Source: Artemisia argyi
Lineage: Eukaryota; Streptophyta; Magnoliopsida; Asterales; Asteraceae
Reading direction: 5' to 3'
DNA length: 64,000 nt
Assembly (NCBI GenBank): GCA_030686995.1
Contig: CM060695.1
Span: forward strand, 101,832,871-101,896,870
Shown: positions 1-10,485 of the stretch, piece by piece
How the letters are laid out: each line of letters begins with the position of its first letter
Position numbering within the stretch: the first letter of the stretch is position 1
The notes under the pieces: generated by a model
Told to the model about the DNA's origin: nothing
Seen by the model: the letters and a program-made list of their open reading frames with translations, nothing else
Databases searched by the model: none
Position numbers and translations under genes: made by a program

Positions 1-640
1 TCATGAAGTTGAAACATACGTTTCTCACCGGCGGCAATTAAATCTAAATTACAGTTTTTAAGAACCCAGTATGCGCGGTGTTCTATTTCAAAAGGTAGGT
101 GACACGATTTACCATATGTTAGTTTACATGGAGTTGTTCATGTTGGTGTTTTATATGCAATTCTAAAAGCCCATAGAGCATCGTTAAGTTTCCTTGCCCA
201 AACAGCAGGGTTGTCTTTCACTGTTTTTTCAAGTATTCTTTTAAGAGCTCTATTAGTATTTTCGACTTAACCACTCGTTTGAGGGTGATAGGATCTAGAG
301 AACCGATGATTGACTCCATATCTTTTCATGGCTTTTTCCATCATTTTATTGCAAAAGTGAGTGCCTCTGTCGCTTAGGAGAGCTTTCGGCTTACCAAAAC
401 GACAAAAAGAGTTTTTTGAGAAATGTTACAACAAATTTGGCATCATTTGTTTGAAGAACTTGAGCTTCTTCCTATTTTGAGACATAGTCAACAGCGACTA
501 GGATGTATTCAAATTTTGATGATTTGGGAAATGGTCTCATAAAATCTATACCCCAAATTTCAAAAATTTTACATACTTGAATATAATTCATAGGCATTTC
601 ATCCCTTTTAGAAATGTTTCCAGTTTTCATAGGCATTTCA
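1..640 (-). pseudogene. Ty3/gypsy Tat/Athila-type integrase relic (runs off window)
   Basis: Read on the minus strand this is the catalytic core of a Ty3/gypsy integrase. From right to left I can read [14 protein letters not shown] (first catalytic Asp), [24 protein letters not shown] (second Asp), SRSYHPQTSG followed by a stop and then VEN (the catalytic Glu, 35 residues after the second Asp), and the downstream LKNCNLDLIAAGEKRMFQL block at positions 1-60. The order and wording fit the Tat/Athila lineage rather than the chromoviruses further right. An in-frame stop near 268 and a second stop near 140-150 show it is dead. The left end is cut by the window and the right end stops where the G0 LTR begins near 641. 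The family assignment is confident; the host element cannot be delimited. Confidence 0.85.
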
Positions 641-956
641 ACCCTATGACTCTCACTCAACACCTAGTGTTGACTTTTTAAGCATGTATCCTAGGTAACA
701 GAGCTCTATGGAAATTATGGCATGGAGAGGCATGAGACTTGAAAGACTTTCTATTTGGTTATCATTCAAACATAACAACTCACACTTAGATTCACGGGAC
801 CTAATATTATAAAACTCTAATAATTTCTAATGAATGATAACTCATTTTTATAAAATGTCTCTTGTTGAGTCATTCCCTGTTATTGTATCTATGGTCCATG
901 AGGTAATACCCGAAACACTTAATCCGCTGCGATCAATGAAAAATGGGGGTGTTACA
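641..956 (+). repeat. G0 truncated 5' LTR (3' portion only)
   Basis: This stretch is nearly identical to 6705-7014, the end of a second LTR copy, and ends in GGGGGTGTTACA directly before a primer-binding site. Only the last ~316 bp of the LTR survive; the upstream part is missing at a junction with the integrase relic. It is the 5' LTR of element G0, plus orientation. Confidence 0.85.
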
Positions 957-971
957 GATTGGTATCAGAGT
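957..971 (+). promoter_or_regulatory. G0 primer-binding site (initiator tRNA-Met type)
   Basis: GATTGGTATCAGAG follows directly on the LTR end. TGGTATCAGAGC is the usual plant PBS complementary to the 3' end of initiator tRNA-Met. Confidence 0.85.
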
Positions 972-1139
972 TTCAGTTGTCGAGAATAAGGTCAAAACCT
1001 AAACTACAACTACTTTTTCGGATACCCAAGGAAGTCTTTCGCGCCACTCCACTCCCCAATGCCTACTTCCCAGAGCCATATGTGCATTAGGTCTGCATAA
1101 TAGGTATTTCCTTAACTTATATGCTAGCTTACATTATTT

Positions 1140-1880
1140 TATCAGTTATTAGATAGTTATGCCCTGCTCCACACTACTCTACCTTTACCCCACCCGAATC
1201 ACTTACGGAGAGTGCTCTTCCCTGTCCTAATGATTCGGATCATAGTTTTAAAAATATTTTTCCCAATTCCCAAGAAAGCCCTAGGAATAGTATAGATACA
1301 CATTCACCCTTAGGTTTTACACCTTTCGTCGATGACCCACACTTAAAACGTATAAGAGAATTCTATGCTAAGGCATCACCTATTACTCCCATTTGAACCA
1401 CATGGGTTCTTTGTTCCTAGAGAACCTTATATACCTAGGAAACCTATCCCTGCTTATATCCCTAGATATGAACCTAGACAACCCTATACCTTAGCACTTA
1501 CTCCTTACTTAGTAAACCCTCCCACTTCACTTTGGAAATCTGAATTAGGAGAAAATTCCACTAGGACAACTTTAGAAAACCGGGAAAATCGGGTAGAAGA
1601 TATTTTAAATAACTTAGATGAAATATTTCTTGACCTTATTTAGAAGATAGAAGAAGGTCATGATAATAACCTAGGCACCCGACCTAATTATAGTAGTTTA
1701 AGAAACACCCTACAACAATCCCGTTTTAAGATAGCTAAATTATAGAAAAATCAAATGAGACACCACCGTAAGATAGCCTTTGCCCGTTTTAGGATTTGTA
1801 CATTAGAAAAGATGATTGATGATGATGAGGAAAGTCATCAATCAAATTTAGGAAATATTACAACCCTAAACCCTTAAATT
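1140..1880 (+). pseudogene. G0 ORF0-like relic (proline-rich, then coiled coil)
   Basis: Between the PBS and where gag should lie, the plus strand reads a broken protein. The first part (about 1170-1380) runs through TFTPPESLTESALP and GFTPFVDDPHLKRIREFY. After a frameshift near 1365 it becomes proline-rich (PREPYIPRKPIPAYIPRY) and ends in a charged, heptad-like stretch (NRENRVEDILNNLDEIFLDLI). Broken continuation after the stop at 1643 reads RKIAFARFRICTLEKMIDDD. The arrangement of proline-rich N part, helical C part and position before gag matches the better preserved ORF at 52101-53567 in G2. No function is known to me. It is not a zinc-knuckle gag. Confidence 0.5.
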
Positions 1881-3860
1881 TAAGAAAACTTTGGAAGAAA
1901 TCCCTAAATAATATGCTTTTAGGAGTTTAGCCTTAGAATAATGCCCGTAGGATATGTAAGATAGGAAACCAATAATATAAGTTATGCCTTAGATACCTCC
2001 TAGTGCCCTTAATTTAGGATAACCTAGCCAACCTAGAATTAGGTATGCCTCTTCCTGATTACCCTAGAAATCCCAAACCTTATAAGAACCCTTAGAAAAT
2101 TAGGAATATCCCATAAGATATGACAAGTTGGGTACTTTTTATAACCTACCTTAAACCCTTACCCCACAATAACCCTTAGGAACCCGGGATAAATGGTCCC
2201 GATGCCTTAGATTCATAGATTCTCAAAAACTTTTAAGACTTAACTCGTTTGGGTTTCGATTTCAAACCCAAAACCTTACTGAGAATCGTCTCGTAAGGAT
2301 ACTTATTCTTGAACTTTAGGCATTATAGGGAAGCCTAAAGTGTCATTCTATTGAGACTGTTCCCTATTCCCAATTTCAACCTTCCTTTTTCCCTATCCTC
2401 TTAAATCTAACAACAAGACATTTGGCATAAATAGCGACACATGTTGAAAAACAAGTTATTTATGACCTTATGTAGTTGTAACTTCCACTCCCGTTATCTG
2501 AAGATACTATATGTCATGAATAACTACTTCCCTCAAACTTCATCCCTTCTCCACCTCCTAAAAACCAAATTCCATAAAAACCCTTCCTTATCATTCCATA
2601 TGATACTAATGATGAGAATTCCTATTCTACATCATAGAGATCTGAATTCTTTCCAAATTCAGTATCCCTAGCCCTCACAACTTCCCTAGCCTTCCTTCTC
2701 AATCTTCCCTTCCTTACATCTCTAAATTACTATGATTCCTGAAATAGTTATTCCCCCTTAGAAAACCGTATTATACTCTAGGATTCCCATACTTGAGGTT
2801 CAAAATAACTCTAGGATTTCCATACTTGAGGTTAGAAATAACTCTAGGATTCCCATACTTGAAGTTAGAAACAACTTTAGGATTTCCATACTTGAGGTTA
2901 GAAATAACTCTAGGATTCCCATACTTGAGGTTAGAAATAACTTTAGGATGCCCTTAGGTAAACATAAGAATAGACACAGGATACTTCGAATAGACTATCT
3001 CTAAGAAATCATTGAGGAAATAGAAAATTAAGATTAGAAATCTTCGAGGTCTTAATAACTAGAAACCAAACTTGAACCTATGCCCGACAGGTATTACAAT
3101 AGGATGAATTTAGTCTAAGATAGGAATTTTACTTAATATCGAGGATATTAGAATTAGATTAGACATAAGAAGCCTTTAGATACAGCCTAGGAAGCTTAGG
3201 AATAACTAAGGATTAGATTAATAAACTACCTTAAGCCTTTAGCACCTAGTTTCGATACATGATAGAAAGACTAGTTAAGATCTCACTATATAAGCCATTT
3301 TGAGGATATAGTTTACCTAGACCTAAGTAGCCTACCCCATACTAAGATTTTTCCACATACATTTGAGGATCTAGAAATACCTAAGAATGATATACCATCA
3401 GGATAACCCAGACTTATGATTTAAGGTTATTAGTTATAACTAGGAATAAAACACATGAGGATTTTAGTCTACCTATAATTAGTTTCTTAGGATTTGATAT
3501 TTTATAGGATACATATTAGGAATTCTACTTAGAGCATACTATGGATACTACCTTAGCCGGATTTAAGTACCTAGGAATAGTGATACTTATAGTAATAGTG
3601 ATACTCGTAGTACTAGACAACATAGGACAAAAGACTAAGCGTGAAATCCTACCTAAGCATAATAATACTCCTAGTAAACCCCTAGATAAGAAATTACCTA
3701 GCCCCTCTCCCAACATAGGATCTTCCTTACAGTTAAGATTAGTACACCACCTTTGGAACCTTAGGATTAGTTATGAAAACTAGAAGAACCTTAGGGGGAA
3801 AACAAACTTTGAAGGAATCTAGTAAATCTTAATTCCATTAGGAATACCATCTTTTCAGGT
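1881..3860 (+). other. G0 internal region without recognisable coding content
   Basis: Outside the 33-bp array, this stretch is unusually rich in CCTAG, CCTTAG and TTAGG words and stop codons in every frame. An open stretch at 3541-3783 contains a run of Ile/Val but has no family resemblance I recognise. I see no gene. Confidence 0.6.
2776..2960 (+). repeat. 33-bp minisatellite, about 6 copies
   Basis: Units begin CTCTAGGATT(T/C)CCATACTTG and start at 2776, 2809, 2842, 2875, 2908 and 2941, exactly 33 bp apart. The unit is a multiple of three, so it could once have encoded an 11-residue repeat, but no open frame spans it now. It lies inside G0. Confidence 0.9.
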
Positions 3861-3864
3861 ATTA

Positions 3865-4225
3865 TTTATTCTCACTCTTCCATTTAAATCCCATTCCCCC
3901 GCCTTTTTCTGGCTCTTCCGTTTAAATCCCATTCCCCCGCCTTTTTCTCACTCTTCCATTTAAGTCCCATTCCCCCGTCTTTTTTTCACTCTTCCGTTTA
4001 AATCCCATTCCCCCGCCTTTTCGGACTCTTCCGTTTAAATCCCATTCCCCCGCCTTTTTCTCACTCTTCCATTTAAGTCCCATTCCCCCGTCTTTTTCTC
4101 ACTCTTCCGTTTAAATCCCATTCCCTTGCCTTTTTCTCACTCTTCCATTTAAATCCCATTCCCCCATCTTTTTCTCACTCTTCCGTTTAAATCCCATTCT
4201 ACCGCCTTTTTCTCGCTCTCCTATT
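3865..4225 (+). repeat. 38-bp C/T-rich minisatellite, about 9 copies
   Basis: Units of the form CTCTTCC(A/G)TTTAAATCCC followed by ATTCCCCCGCCTTTTT recur with TTTAAATCCC at 3883, 3921, 3959, 3997, 4034, 4072, 4110, 4148 and 4186, a spacing of 37-38 bp. Copies differ mainly at A/G in CCATTT/CCGTTT and at AAATC/AAGTC, in a partly alternating pattern. Degenerate C/T-rich DNA continues to about 4480. Confidence 0.92.
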
Positions 4226-4707
4226 CAAATCTTGCTCTTCCACCTTCCTCACTATACCGTTTAGTCCTATACTCCTATCGTTTTCCTACTCCACCTATTC
4301 CTACTCTTCTATCCTTTCGTTATCTTCCACTCTTTCATACCATCCTATTTCATCCCTTTCCTTCTTTCTTCCTCTTCACTCCTTCCTATAAAATCCATCT
4401 TTCGACTTCCTTCCATCCTTTCATTCCTCCATCATTTAACACTATATTTTCTTAACTCTAAAATCTCTCTCTCTCTACCTCACCTACAATGTTCTAAAAG
4501 TTAGAACATGTATTTCTCGTCATATAACAAGATTCTATTAGTTATAATTTGTAAGAATATCTAAATCGAACTTTAATCCTCATTATGTTCGACTATGATA
4601 TTAAATCTCGCTTTGCAAGAGTTGCAAGAATGAGATCTCTGACGTCCGTCACTCTAGTCATAACATGGGAAGTTACCATGTGACAAGTTTTTGAATAGGG
4701 AGACTAT

Positions 4708-4860
4708 AGAACTTGTCTCTATCATGACTAGAACTTGTTTCTATCTTGACTAGAACTTATCTCTATCATGACTAGAACTTGTCTCTATCATGACTAGAAC
4801 TTGTCTCCATCAGGACTAGAACTTGTCTTCATCATTGTTGGAACTTGTTTCTAAAATATT
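4708..4860 (+). repeat. 22-bp minisatellite, about 6-7 copies
   Basis: Units AGAACTTGTCTCTATCATGA plus CT repeat at 4708, 4730, 4752 and onward at 22-bp spacing, degrading towards 4850. This is the third tandem array within G0. Confidence 0.9.
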
Positions 4861-5193
4861 CCCATACCACATTTCCTTAAGTGTGGTAAACTCTCTCCAT
4901 TTTCCTCCGATACTACTTATGGATGATTTATAATGACTATCCTATTAAAATGAAGTAGGACGCTTCTTCATTTTAATGAGAAAGTTATAAATCAAATGGA
5001 TTATGAATTTATAAGCTCTTGTTTACAATTATTGGAACGTCTTTATTTGTAATTAATGAGATATAAATGAATAAGCCTAAGTATCTGGCATTTGTTCAAG
5101 CATTTCCTACTCCGCTTGTACAAACCTCCCCTTCTTTTCGCACCACTCTTCTTTGGTATTAGAAATTCTTCCCCACAACTCCTACGTTTAACT

Positions 5194-5212
5194 AAATCTC
5201 GGGACGAGATTT
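5194..5212 (+). other. G0 pre-LTR hairpin (8-bp stem, GGA loop)
   Basis: AAATCTCG-GGA-CGAGATTT is a perfect 8-bp stem with a 3-nt loop, 18 nt before the 3' LTR start. Comparable hairpins with different stem sequences occupy the same place in G1 (18749-18767), G2 (36850-36867) and G3 (45507-45525). Confidence 0.8.
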
Positions 5213-5230
5213 TATCCAAGGGGTTAAGAC

Positions 5231-7014
5231 TATAACAACCACAAAACTCATCACTATCATTTCCGCTACAAATACATATGTCAAGTATTTCACAGGTAAA
5301 ATTTTGCTTTTTATATGCATTCATTACCTGCATGACTCTCTATACTTGCTCACGTACCCACACAAGCCAAATATCTCTACCCACACATCCTATAAATCTC
5401 TAGTATGTCAAGCATAAGATCACAACAACACCACAATAAGTAATCTACCAACATAACACCCTAAACATATCATAATATTATAATAAACCCTAATCTAACC
5501 CTAATTAAGCCCTAATCAGGCCTATGTGTTTACAAAACCCTAATTGCTTATCCAAACTAGTTTGAAAGTGTTCAAGGCTTATGTTTGAGTTACCTTAGGA
5601 ATAATAGGATATCTTAGCACCCTTAGACCCTAGTACAAACCCTTAGAGCTTAAGTACAAGTCTCTTAAGCACAAAACCATAACTAGGTCATAACTTCCCA
5701 GAATTAGGTCTAAACTATCCCAAAACTTCACCATAAGCTACCACCACTTAGTATAAGCCACCTAGGACTTAGGATTAGTCACTAAACACTTATAGGACAC
5801 TAATCTAGGCACTAAACCCTAATCTAGACCCTAATCTCTTACTAAGCCAAATTAGGTTAAAACTAAACCTAAACTAGTTAAAACCTAATCATAAGCACCT
5901 CAAGCACCTCAACCTAGCACCTTAGTCATCCTAGGCACATACCCTATCACCTCTAAGCTAGCAAGAAAGGAGGTGGATCACCTCCTTGTCACCTCCTTCT
6001 TGCCGCGGATCCATTTCCACCACAAACACGCCTAAACCGCCATATAGACCTCCTTGTCACCATAATAGCTTGCAATAGTCAGCTACTAGCTTGTCCTGGT
6101 CACCTACACCCCCCCCCCCTCGACACCTCCTACTTCCATTACTTGGCCAACAAGCCCAACGAGGGCTATAAATACCCTCATACACCCTTAGTTTCCAAAC
6201 TACACCTGCCCTTCTTTCTCCACTTTAAACTTCTGTAGTTAGTAGTAGTATTGAGCCTTAGGAACCTTAGGACTTGAGTACTTAGGCCTTACATGCTTGT
6301 CGAGTTCAATTTTTGGTCAAGAAACCTTAGAAAACCCTAGTTACCCTCGTTAACCCTCCCCTAGGCCAAGATACGTGAGTAGGCAGTCTAGTCTCCGAGT
6401 CACTTTTCATATCAATTAGATTTCCCTAAGCCCAGGTGAGTTTTCATAGCCTCAATCTTTTAAATGCTTTACAAACTCCCGTTGGTACTACCTCTCACTG
6501 GAGGGTACCAATACGTATTATATTTGAACCCTCACTGAAGGATTAACTTTGGCAAGTTATCTTTCCCATCCCCTCATGCTTGGGTCTGCAGCCCCCATGA
6601 CCTGGATTATCAACGTGTGGTTCATGAGCTTAGTGCAACAGACCAACTGACCAACTCCTGATAATTGTACATGCATTATAATTATTCACTAACCCCTAAT
6701 CCTATGACTATCACTCAACACCTAGTGTTGACTTTTTAAGTATGTATCCCAGGTAACGGAGCTCTGTGGAAATTATGTCATGGAGATTCATGAGACTTGA
6801 AAGACTTTCTATTTGGTTATGATTCAAACATAACAACTCATACTTAGATTCACAGGACCTAATCTTATAAAACTCAGATAATTTCTAATGAATGATAACT
6901 CATTTTTATAAAATGTCTCTTTTTGAGTCACTCCCTATTACTGTATCTATGGTCCATGAGGTAATACCCCAAACACTTAATCCGCTGCGATCAATGCAAA
7001 ATGGGGGTGTTACA
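5231..7014 (+). repeat. G0 3' LTR (1,784 bp)
   Basis: The LTR begins TATAACAACC (a decayed TG start) after the purine-rich AGGGGTTAAGAC and ends GGGGGTGTTACA. A TATA box (TATAAATA, 6167-6174) lies in GAGGGCTATAAATACCC, followed by a C/T-rich leader, so transcription should start near 6200. The U3 part (5455-5850) has a cluster of ACCCTAA telobox-like words and a C10 run at 6109-6118. Confidence 0.85.
6167..6174 (+). promoter_or_regulatory. TATA box of G0 3' LTR
   Basis: TATAAATA in a GC-richer setting within the LTR, with a pyrimidine-rich tract about 40 nt downstream as expected for a plant start site. Confidence 0.7.
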
Positions 7015-7647
7015 ATTATGTGTTTATCTTTTCTTTGCTTGAACATGCTAGCTTAAATTAATTAGTGTTTGCTTAGATCTAATGAGACCTAGTTGTTGAT
7101 AAATGATTTGTCGCCTCTTGTTTAATTGATTGCCTCGCATTAGGCTAAGAACACTGGCTAGTTTCTAATATTTGTTAGCTTAAATGTCTTAGAAAATTCA
7201 ACCGTAGAGTGCACTACTTGTTTTTCTCATTGTATTTATTGCATGAATTGTGGCTTGTAGATCCTAGAAAACTTAATAGATTTTAAGGGTTTTAGGGGAG
7301 ACTAATATTCATAGAGTTGGGGACTTCGGCACCTCCCCACGACCAATATTAAGGAATACGACGCTTCAAATAAAACAAGGACGTGAAAATTCGACAAATC
7401 AGTAGGAGATAACTAGGGAGTAACTAAATCTTAGTGAATACACTTTTCCCTATCATAAGAAGTCACGAAATTTACTTTTTCTTGTTTATTTAGTTTATTT
7501 TAGTTTTATTATTAGTTTTGGGTCAGTTGACTGGCAACTAATTCCGCCCACTCTTTTAAAACCCGAGATTCTAATCGCTTTCATCAAATATATAATGTTG
7601 ATGCAAATAATGTCTAAAAACGTTATTCTCATCTTTCGATATCTCCA
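7015..7647 (+). repeat. Tat-type LTR fragment, plus orientation
   Basis: This sequence is a diverged reverse-complement relative of the F1 LTRs (9496-10908 and 15820-17232). Shared landmarks include GATCTAATGAGACCTAG, ATTAAGGAATACGA, GGGTCAGTTGACTGGCAACT and AATTCCGCCC...AAAACCCGAGATT. Both edges are cut: the left by the G0 LTR end and the right by the start of C1. It may be part of the element whose integrase lies at 1-640, but the two are in opposite orientation. Confidence 0.75.
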
Positions 7648-8077
7648 TGTTTTAATGATAACATAATGTGAAAACATCTTAAGTCAAAATTAATGTAAAC
7701 AAGTTTTTATTCGATATATCCGATTTCTACGATAATCACTCTAGGTATGAACAAACAAATTTACAACTTGACAAATGATCAAAGAAGTGAATTTCTGTTT
7801 TGAACTTCACATTTTTAGCTTGACAAAACTTTCTTTTCAAAAATATATTTTACAAATTATTTTTGTAATATAAAGAAATGTTTTATTAGGGAAATTCATT
7901 TTAAATTCCCCAACAACTATTTTTTACCCAAACCAGCTCCAAACTCCCCCAAATAAAATTTCACCACTAAAGACAAAATATGGAGCGTGTTTGTCTTGCT
8001 CGGTACCACTAAATTTAGTGGTACCATGTGACGATTAGTGGTGTCGTCCCGTTTAAAACGGTCAAATTTCCAGATTC

Positions 8078-8085
8078 TATAAATA
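8078..8085 (+). promoter_or_regulatory. TATA box of C1 5' LTR
   Basis: TATAAATA in TTCTATAAATACCAC, immediately downstream of two dyad-symmetric motifs. Confidence 0.75.
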
Positions 8086-8454
8086 CCACTTCATTTCCCA
8101 GATTTTGGCTATCCTTTCACATACATAACTTTCTGGTTTCCATCCTCCTTTTGTTTCTACACTTCTTAGATCGTTAGTTAGTTTTCTTTTTTTTAAAGAG
8201 TGATTCTTCCATCTAACCAAGAATCATCTACATACCTCTACTAGTCAGGAGAAGAACACAAAGTATCAAGAAGATACAAGGTGTTGGTGTCATAGACTAG
8301 TACACTTGCATTACAAGTTGTCTACTTGATTGTATCTTGATATACATCAAGTGAATCAGTGTTTCTTAGTCTTTGTGTTAATCATTGTGATCTTCTTGAG
8401 ATCTTGGGGATCTCTTGAGTGTTGAGTGATATAGTATTGATCAAGTGGATCAAG

Positions 8455-8615
8455 AGTAGATTATGAGGATTGTGTGGATCTTATGAGGATCGTGTAGATT
8501 GTGTGAGGATTGTGTTGATCGTGTAGATTGTGAGAGGATCGTGTTAATCATGTTGATTGTGTGAGGATCGTGTTAATCGTGTGATAAGTTAGGATCGTGT
8601 GGATCGTGGTAGATT
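8455..8615 (+). repeat. Degenerate GGATCGTGT(A/T)GAT repeats in the C1 LTR
   Basis: Words of the type GAGGATCGTGTTGATCGTGT recur about ten times with variable spacing, indicating slippage-type expansion in the R-U5 part of the LTR. Confidence 0.75.
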
Positions 8616-8988
8616 GGTACTAGCTAAGATTAGTACTCGACATCTAGCTTAGTGTCGAAAAATAACGTAAGCGAAGTTGTACGGTTTTCTCCGCCTGAAG
8701 GGAGTCTTGTTGATGTAGTGCTAAAACTCTCGAGTCGGATACTCGGGGAGCGGAGTAGGGTGAAGAAGAGCTTCGTGACCAAACCACTATAAATCTCATT
8801 GTATTGGTTTGATCTTTCCATCTCTTCTCTTTACTCACTTATTACATGTTTGTGTTAGTATAGTATTGTGGTCATATTGGTGTTGATTGATTTCATCTAC
8901 AATTGAATCTAAGTTTTTCAAAGATAAATTTTTATAACTAAAGTAAACAAGTCTGTAAACTATTCAAACCCCCTTCTAGTTTCCCATA

Positions 8989-9003
8989 ATTGGTACCAGA
9001 GCC
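8989..9003 (+). promoter_or_regulatory. C1 primer-binding site
   Basis: ATTGGTACCAGAGCC directly follows the LTR. It is one substitution away from the initiator tRNA-Met PBS TGGTATCAGAGC. Confidence 0.8.
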
Positions 9004-9054
9004 ACGTCAGGCATGTTGTTAAAGTAAACTATATTTTAAAACTTGAATCGATCA

Positions 9055-9495
9055 ATGGATTTCGACAAATATCAAGAAGGGTAATCTATGCAAAGACCAC
9101 CACTTTTTGAAACCGATTTTTTCATTTATTGGAAAACAAGATTCGAAACGCATGTGAAATCAAAAGACATTGATCTTTGGCATATTATTACCGATGGTGA
9201 CTTTAAACCTGTTGAAAATGGTCAAATTATTCCTTATGATCAACAAAGTGATAATCTTAAAAGAAAGCTAGCCAAAAATGATGAGGCTAAAATGGTAATT
9301 TATAATGCTTTGCCAAAAAAGGAATTTGAAAGAATTTTATGTGCAATACGGCAAAGAAAATTTGGAAAAATTTGTTAGTCACCCATCAAGGTAATAATCA
9401 AGTCAAAGAGAACAAGATTGATCTTCTTGTTCAACAATATGAACAATTTTCCATTCCGGAAGATGAAACCATAGATAGTGCTTTTGCTAGATTTA
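9055..9495 (+). pseudogene. C1 copia gag, 5' part (UBN2-type), interrupted by F1
   Basis: The gag start is the ATG at 9055 (MDFDKYQEG); the next codon is a stop at 9082-9084 where the family normally has Gln. The frame continues with QRPPLFETDFFIYWKTRFE, HVKSKDIDLWHIITDGDF and AKMVIYNALPKKEFERI. A one-base deletion near 9342 shifts the reading to MCNTAKKIWKNLLVTHQGNN and KENKIDLLVQQYEQF. The reading is then cut after DSAFARF by the insertion of F1. This is the capsid/UBN2 part of a Ty1/copia Gag, which packages element RNA. The C-terminal half resumes at 17233. Confidence 0.88.
9491..9495 (+). repeat. Target-site duplication ATTTA (left, F1)
   Basis: ATTTA precedes the TGATACG start of F1; the same five bases follow its end at 17233-17237. 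This fixes the F1 boundaries. Confidence 0.92.
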
Positions 9496-10465
9496 TGATA
9501 CGTGGGAATCGCACCAGGCTTTACCTCTCCAGGGATCTTGAGAAGCATACAACCCCCACCAGGCAGTGTACCTGATCGTTGTAGTATAGTATAGTGACAA
9601 GTACCGGGGGATTGATCGTTCAGCTAGGAATAGTGTCGCTAGGATTAGAAAACCTAAATACTAGTTCTAAAGGTGAGGGATGATTATTTTTGTATTTTTA
9701 TATTTTTTAGAAAGCAAGTAAAAATCTCGGGTTTGAAGGATTTGGGCGGAATTAGTTGCTAGTCAACTAACCCAATACTAAAGATGCAATCAAAATAAAA
9801 CACTAAAAATGAAAATAAACTAATTTATACTAAGGTTGTGAGCAATAAGTGGAGAAAATTGTGTTTACTTAGATTTCACTACTCCCTAGATATCTTATAC
9901 ACGTTAATTACTTGTTATAGTTGCGTGGATGACGGATTGTATTCCTTAATACCATTCATGGGGTGGCACACTTAATTCCCCAATCCTATGAGTGCCTACT
10001 TCACTCCTATGTCGAGCCGGCTAAGAAGCTCCTAACATGAGATCATTAGAATTTACTCATGCATTAAATACAATCAATAAAACCTAGTGCACGTCAGTTC
10101 ATGTTTCCTAAGACGTTCAAGCATGTTACCATTTGGAGATCTGCCAGTTTTTTTAAGCCTAACATCGAATTCATTCATCCAATACAACCATAAACAAGTA
10201 ATCAACACATAATTAACATCTAGGTTTCATTAGATCCAAGCAAACACAAGATAGATCTAGCCTAGCATGACAGAATTAAGACAAGAACAAGATATAGACA
10301 ACCAACACATAGACATATTGATTGAATTAAAAGAATACTTATCTCAATTACACATGAAAGGGATCAAGGGCTGAGAACCCTTGAAAAACCTGTAAAATTC
10401 GTCTTAAGTTCGGACCTAGGGTTTGTCCAAAACTCCTCTCTTCTTTAATGTGAAAATTAGAAAAC

Positions 10466-10473
10466 TATATATA
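10466..10473 (-). promoter_or_regulatory. TATA box of F1 3' LTR
   Basis: CTATATATAG, readable on either strand. The same site is at about 16789-16796 in the other LTR. Transcription is expected leftward, towards U5. Confidence 0.6.
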
Positions 10474-10485
10474 GGAAATAAGGTC

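Larger units (their letters stand above)
641..7014 (+). mobile_element. G0: chromovirus-type LTR retrotransposon, non-autonomous, 5'-truncated
   Basis: G0 consists of a truncated 5' LTR (641-956), a PBS, an internal region of ~4.27 kb and a full 3' LTR (5231-7014). The CGGGACG hairpin and purine-rich tract before the 3' LTR match those of the chromoviruses G1-G3, so I place it with them. The internal region has an ORF0-like relic (1140-1880) and then no recognisable gag, protease, RT or integrase. It contains three separate minisatellites instead, which makes it resemble a large non-coding (LARD-like) derivative. Stops are so frequent that any former coding content beyond ORF0 is unreadable by eye. 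No TSD can be checked because the left end is gone. Confidence 0.75.
7648..8988 (+). repeat. C1 copia 5' LTR (about 1.34 kb)
   Basis: The likely start is TGTTTTAATGATAACATAAT and the end is just before ATTGGTACCAGAGCC. The sequence is homologous, in reverse complement, to the right end of the window (62650-64000): both contain the CACTATAAATCTC/TCGGGGAGCGGAGTAGG type blocks around 8630-8800. TATA box at 8078-8085. A 24-bp perfect palindrome (8002-8025) and a CCGTTT-A-AAACGG dyad (8049-8061) sit just upstream of it. The start coordinate is inferred from the terminal TG. Confidence 0.75.

Noticed and set aside
1..640. Endogenous pararetrovirus integrase or movement gene
   Set aside because: The motifs are Tat/Athila integrase. 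Pararetroviruses lack this layout and no movement-protein or coat motif was seen.
3865..4225. Regularly spaced 38-bp repeats suggestive of a CRISPR array
   Set aside because: Units abut without unique spacers and lie inside a plant LTR element; this is a minisatellite.
5455..5850. Interstitial telomere array
   Set aside because: CCCTAA words are scattered, not tandem head-to-tail CCCTAAA units.
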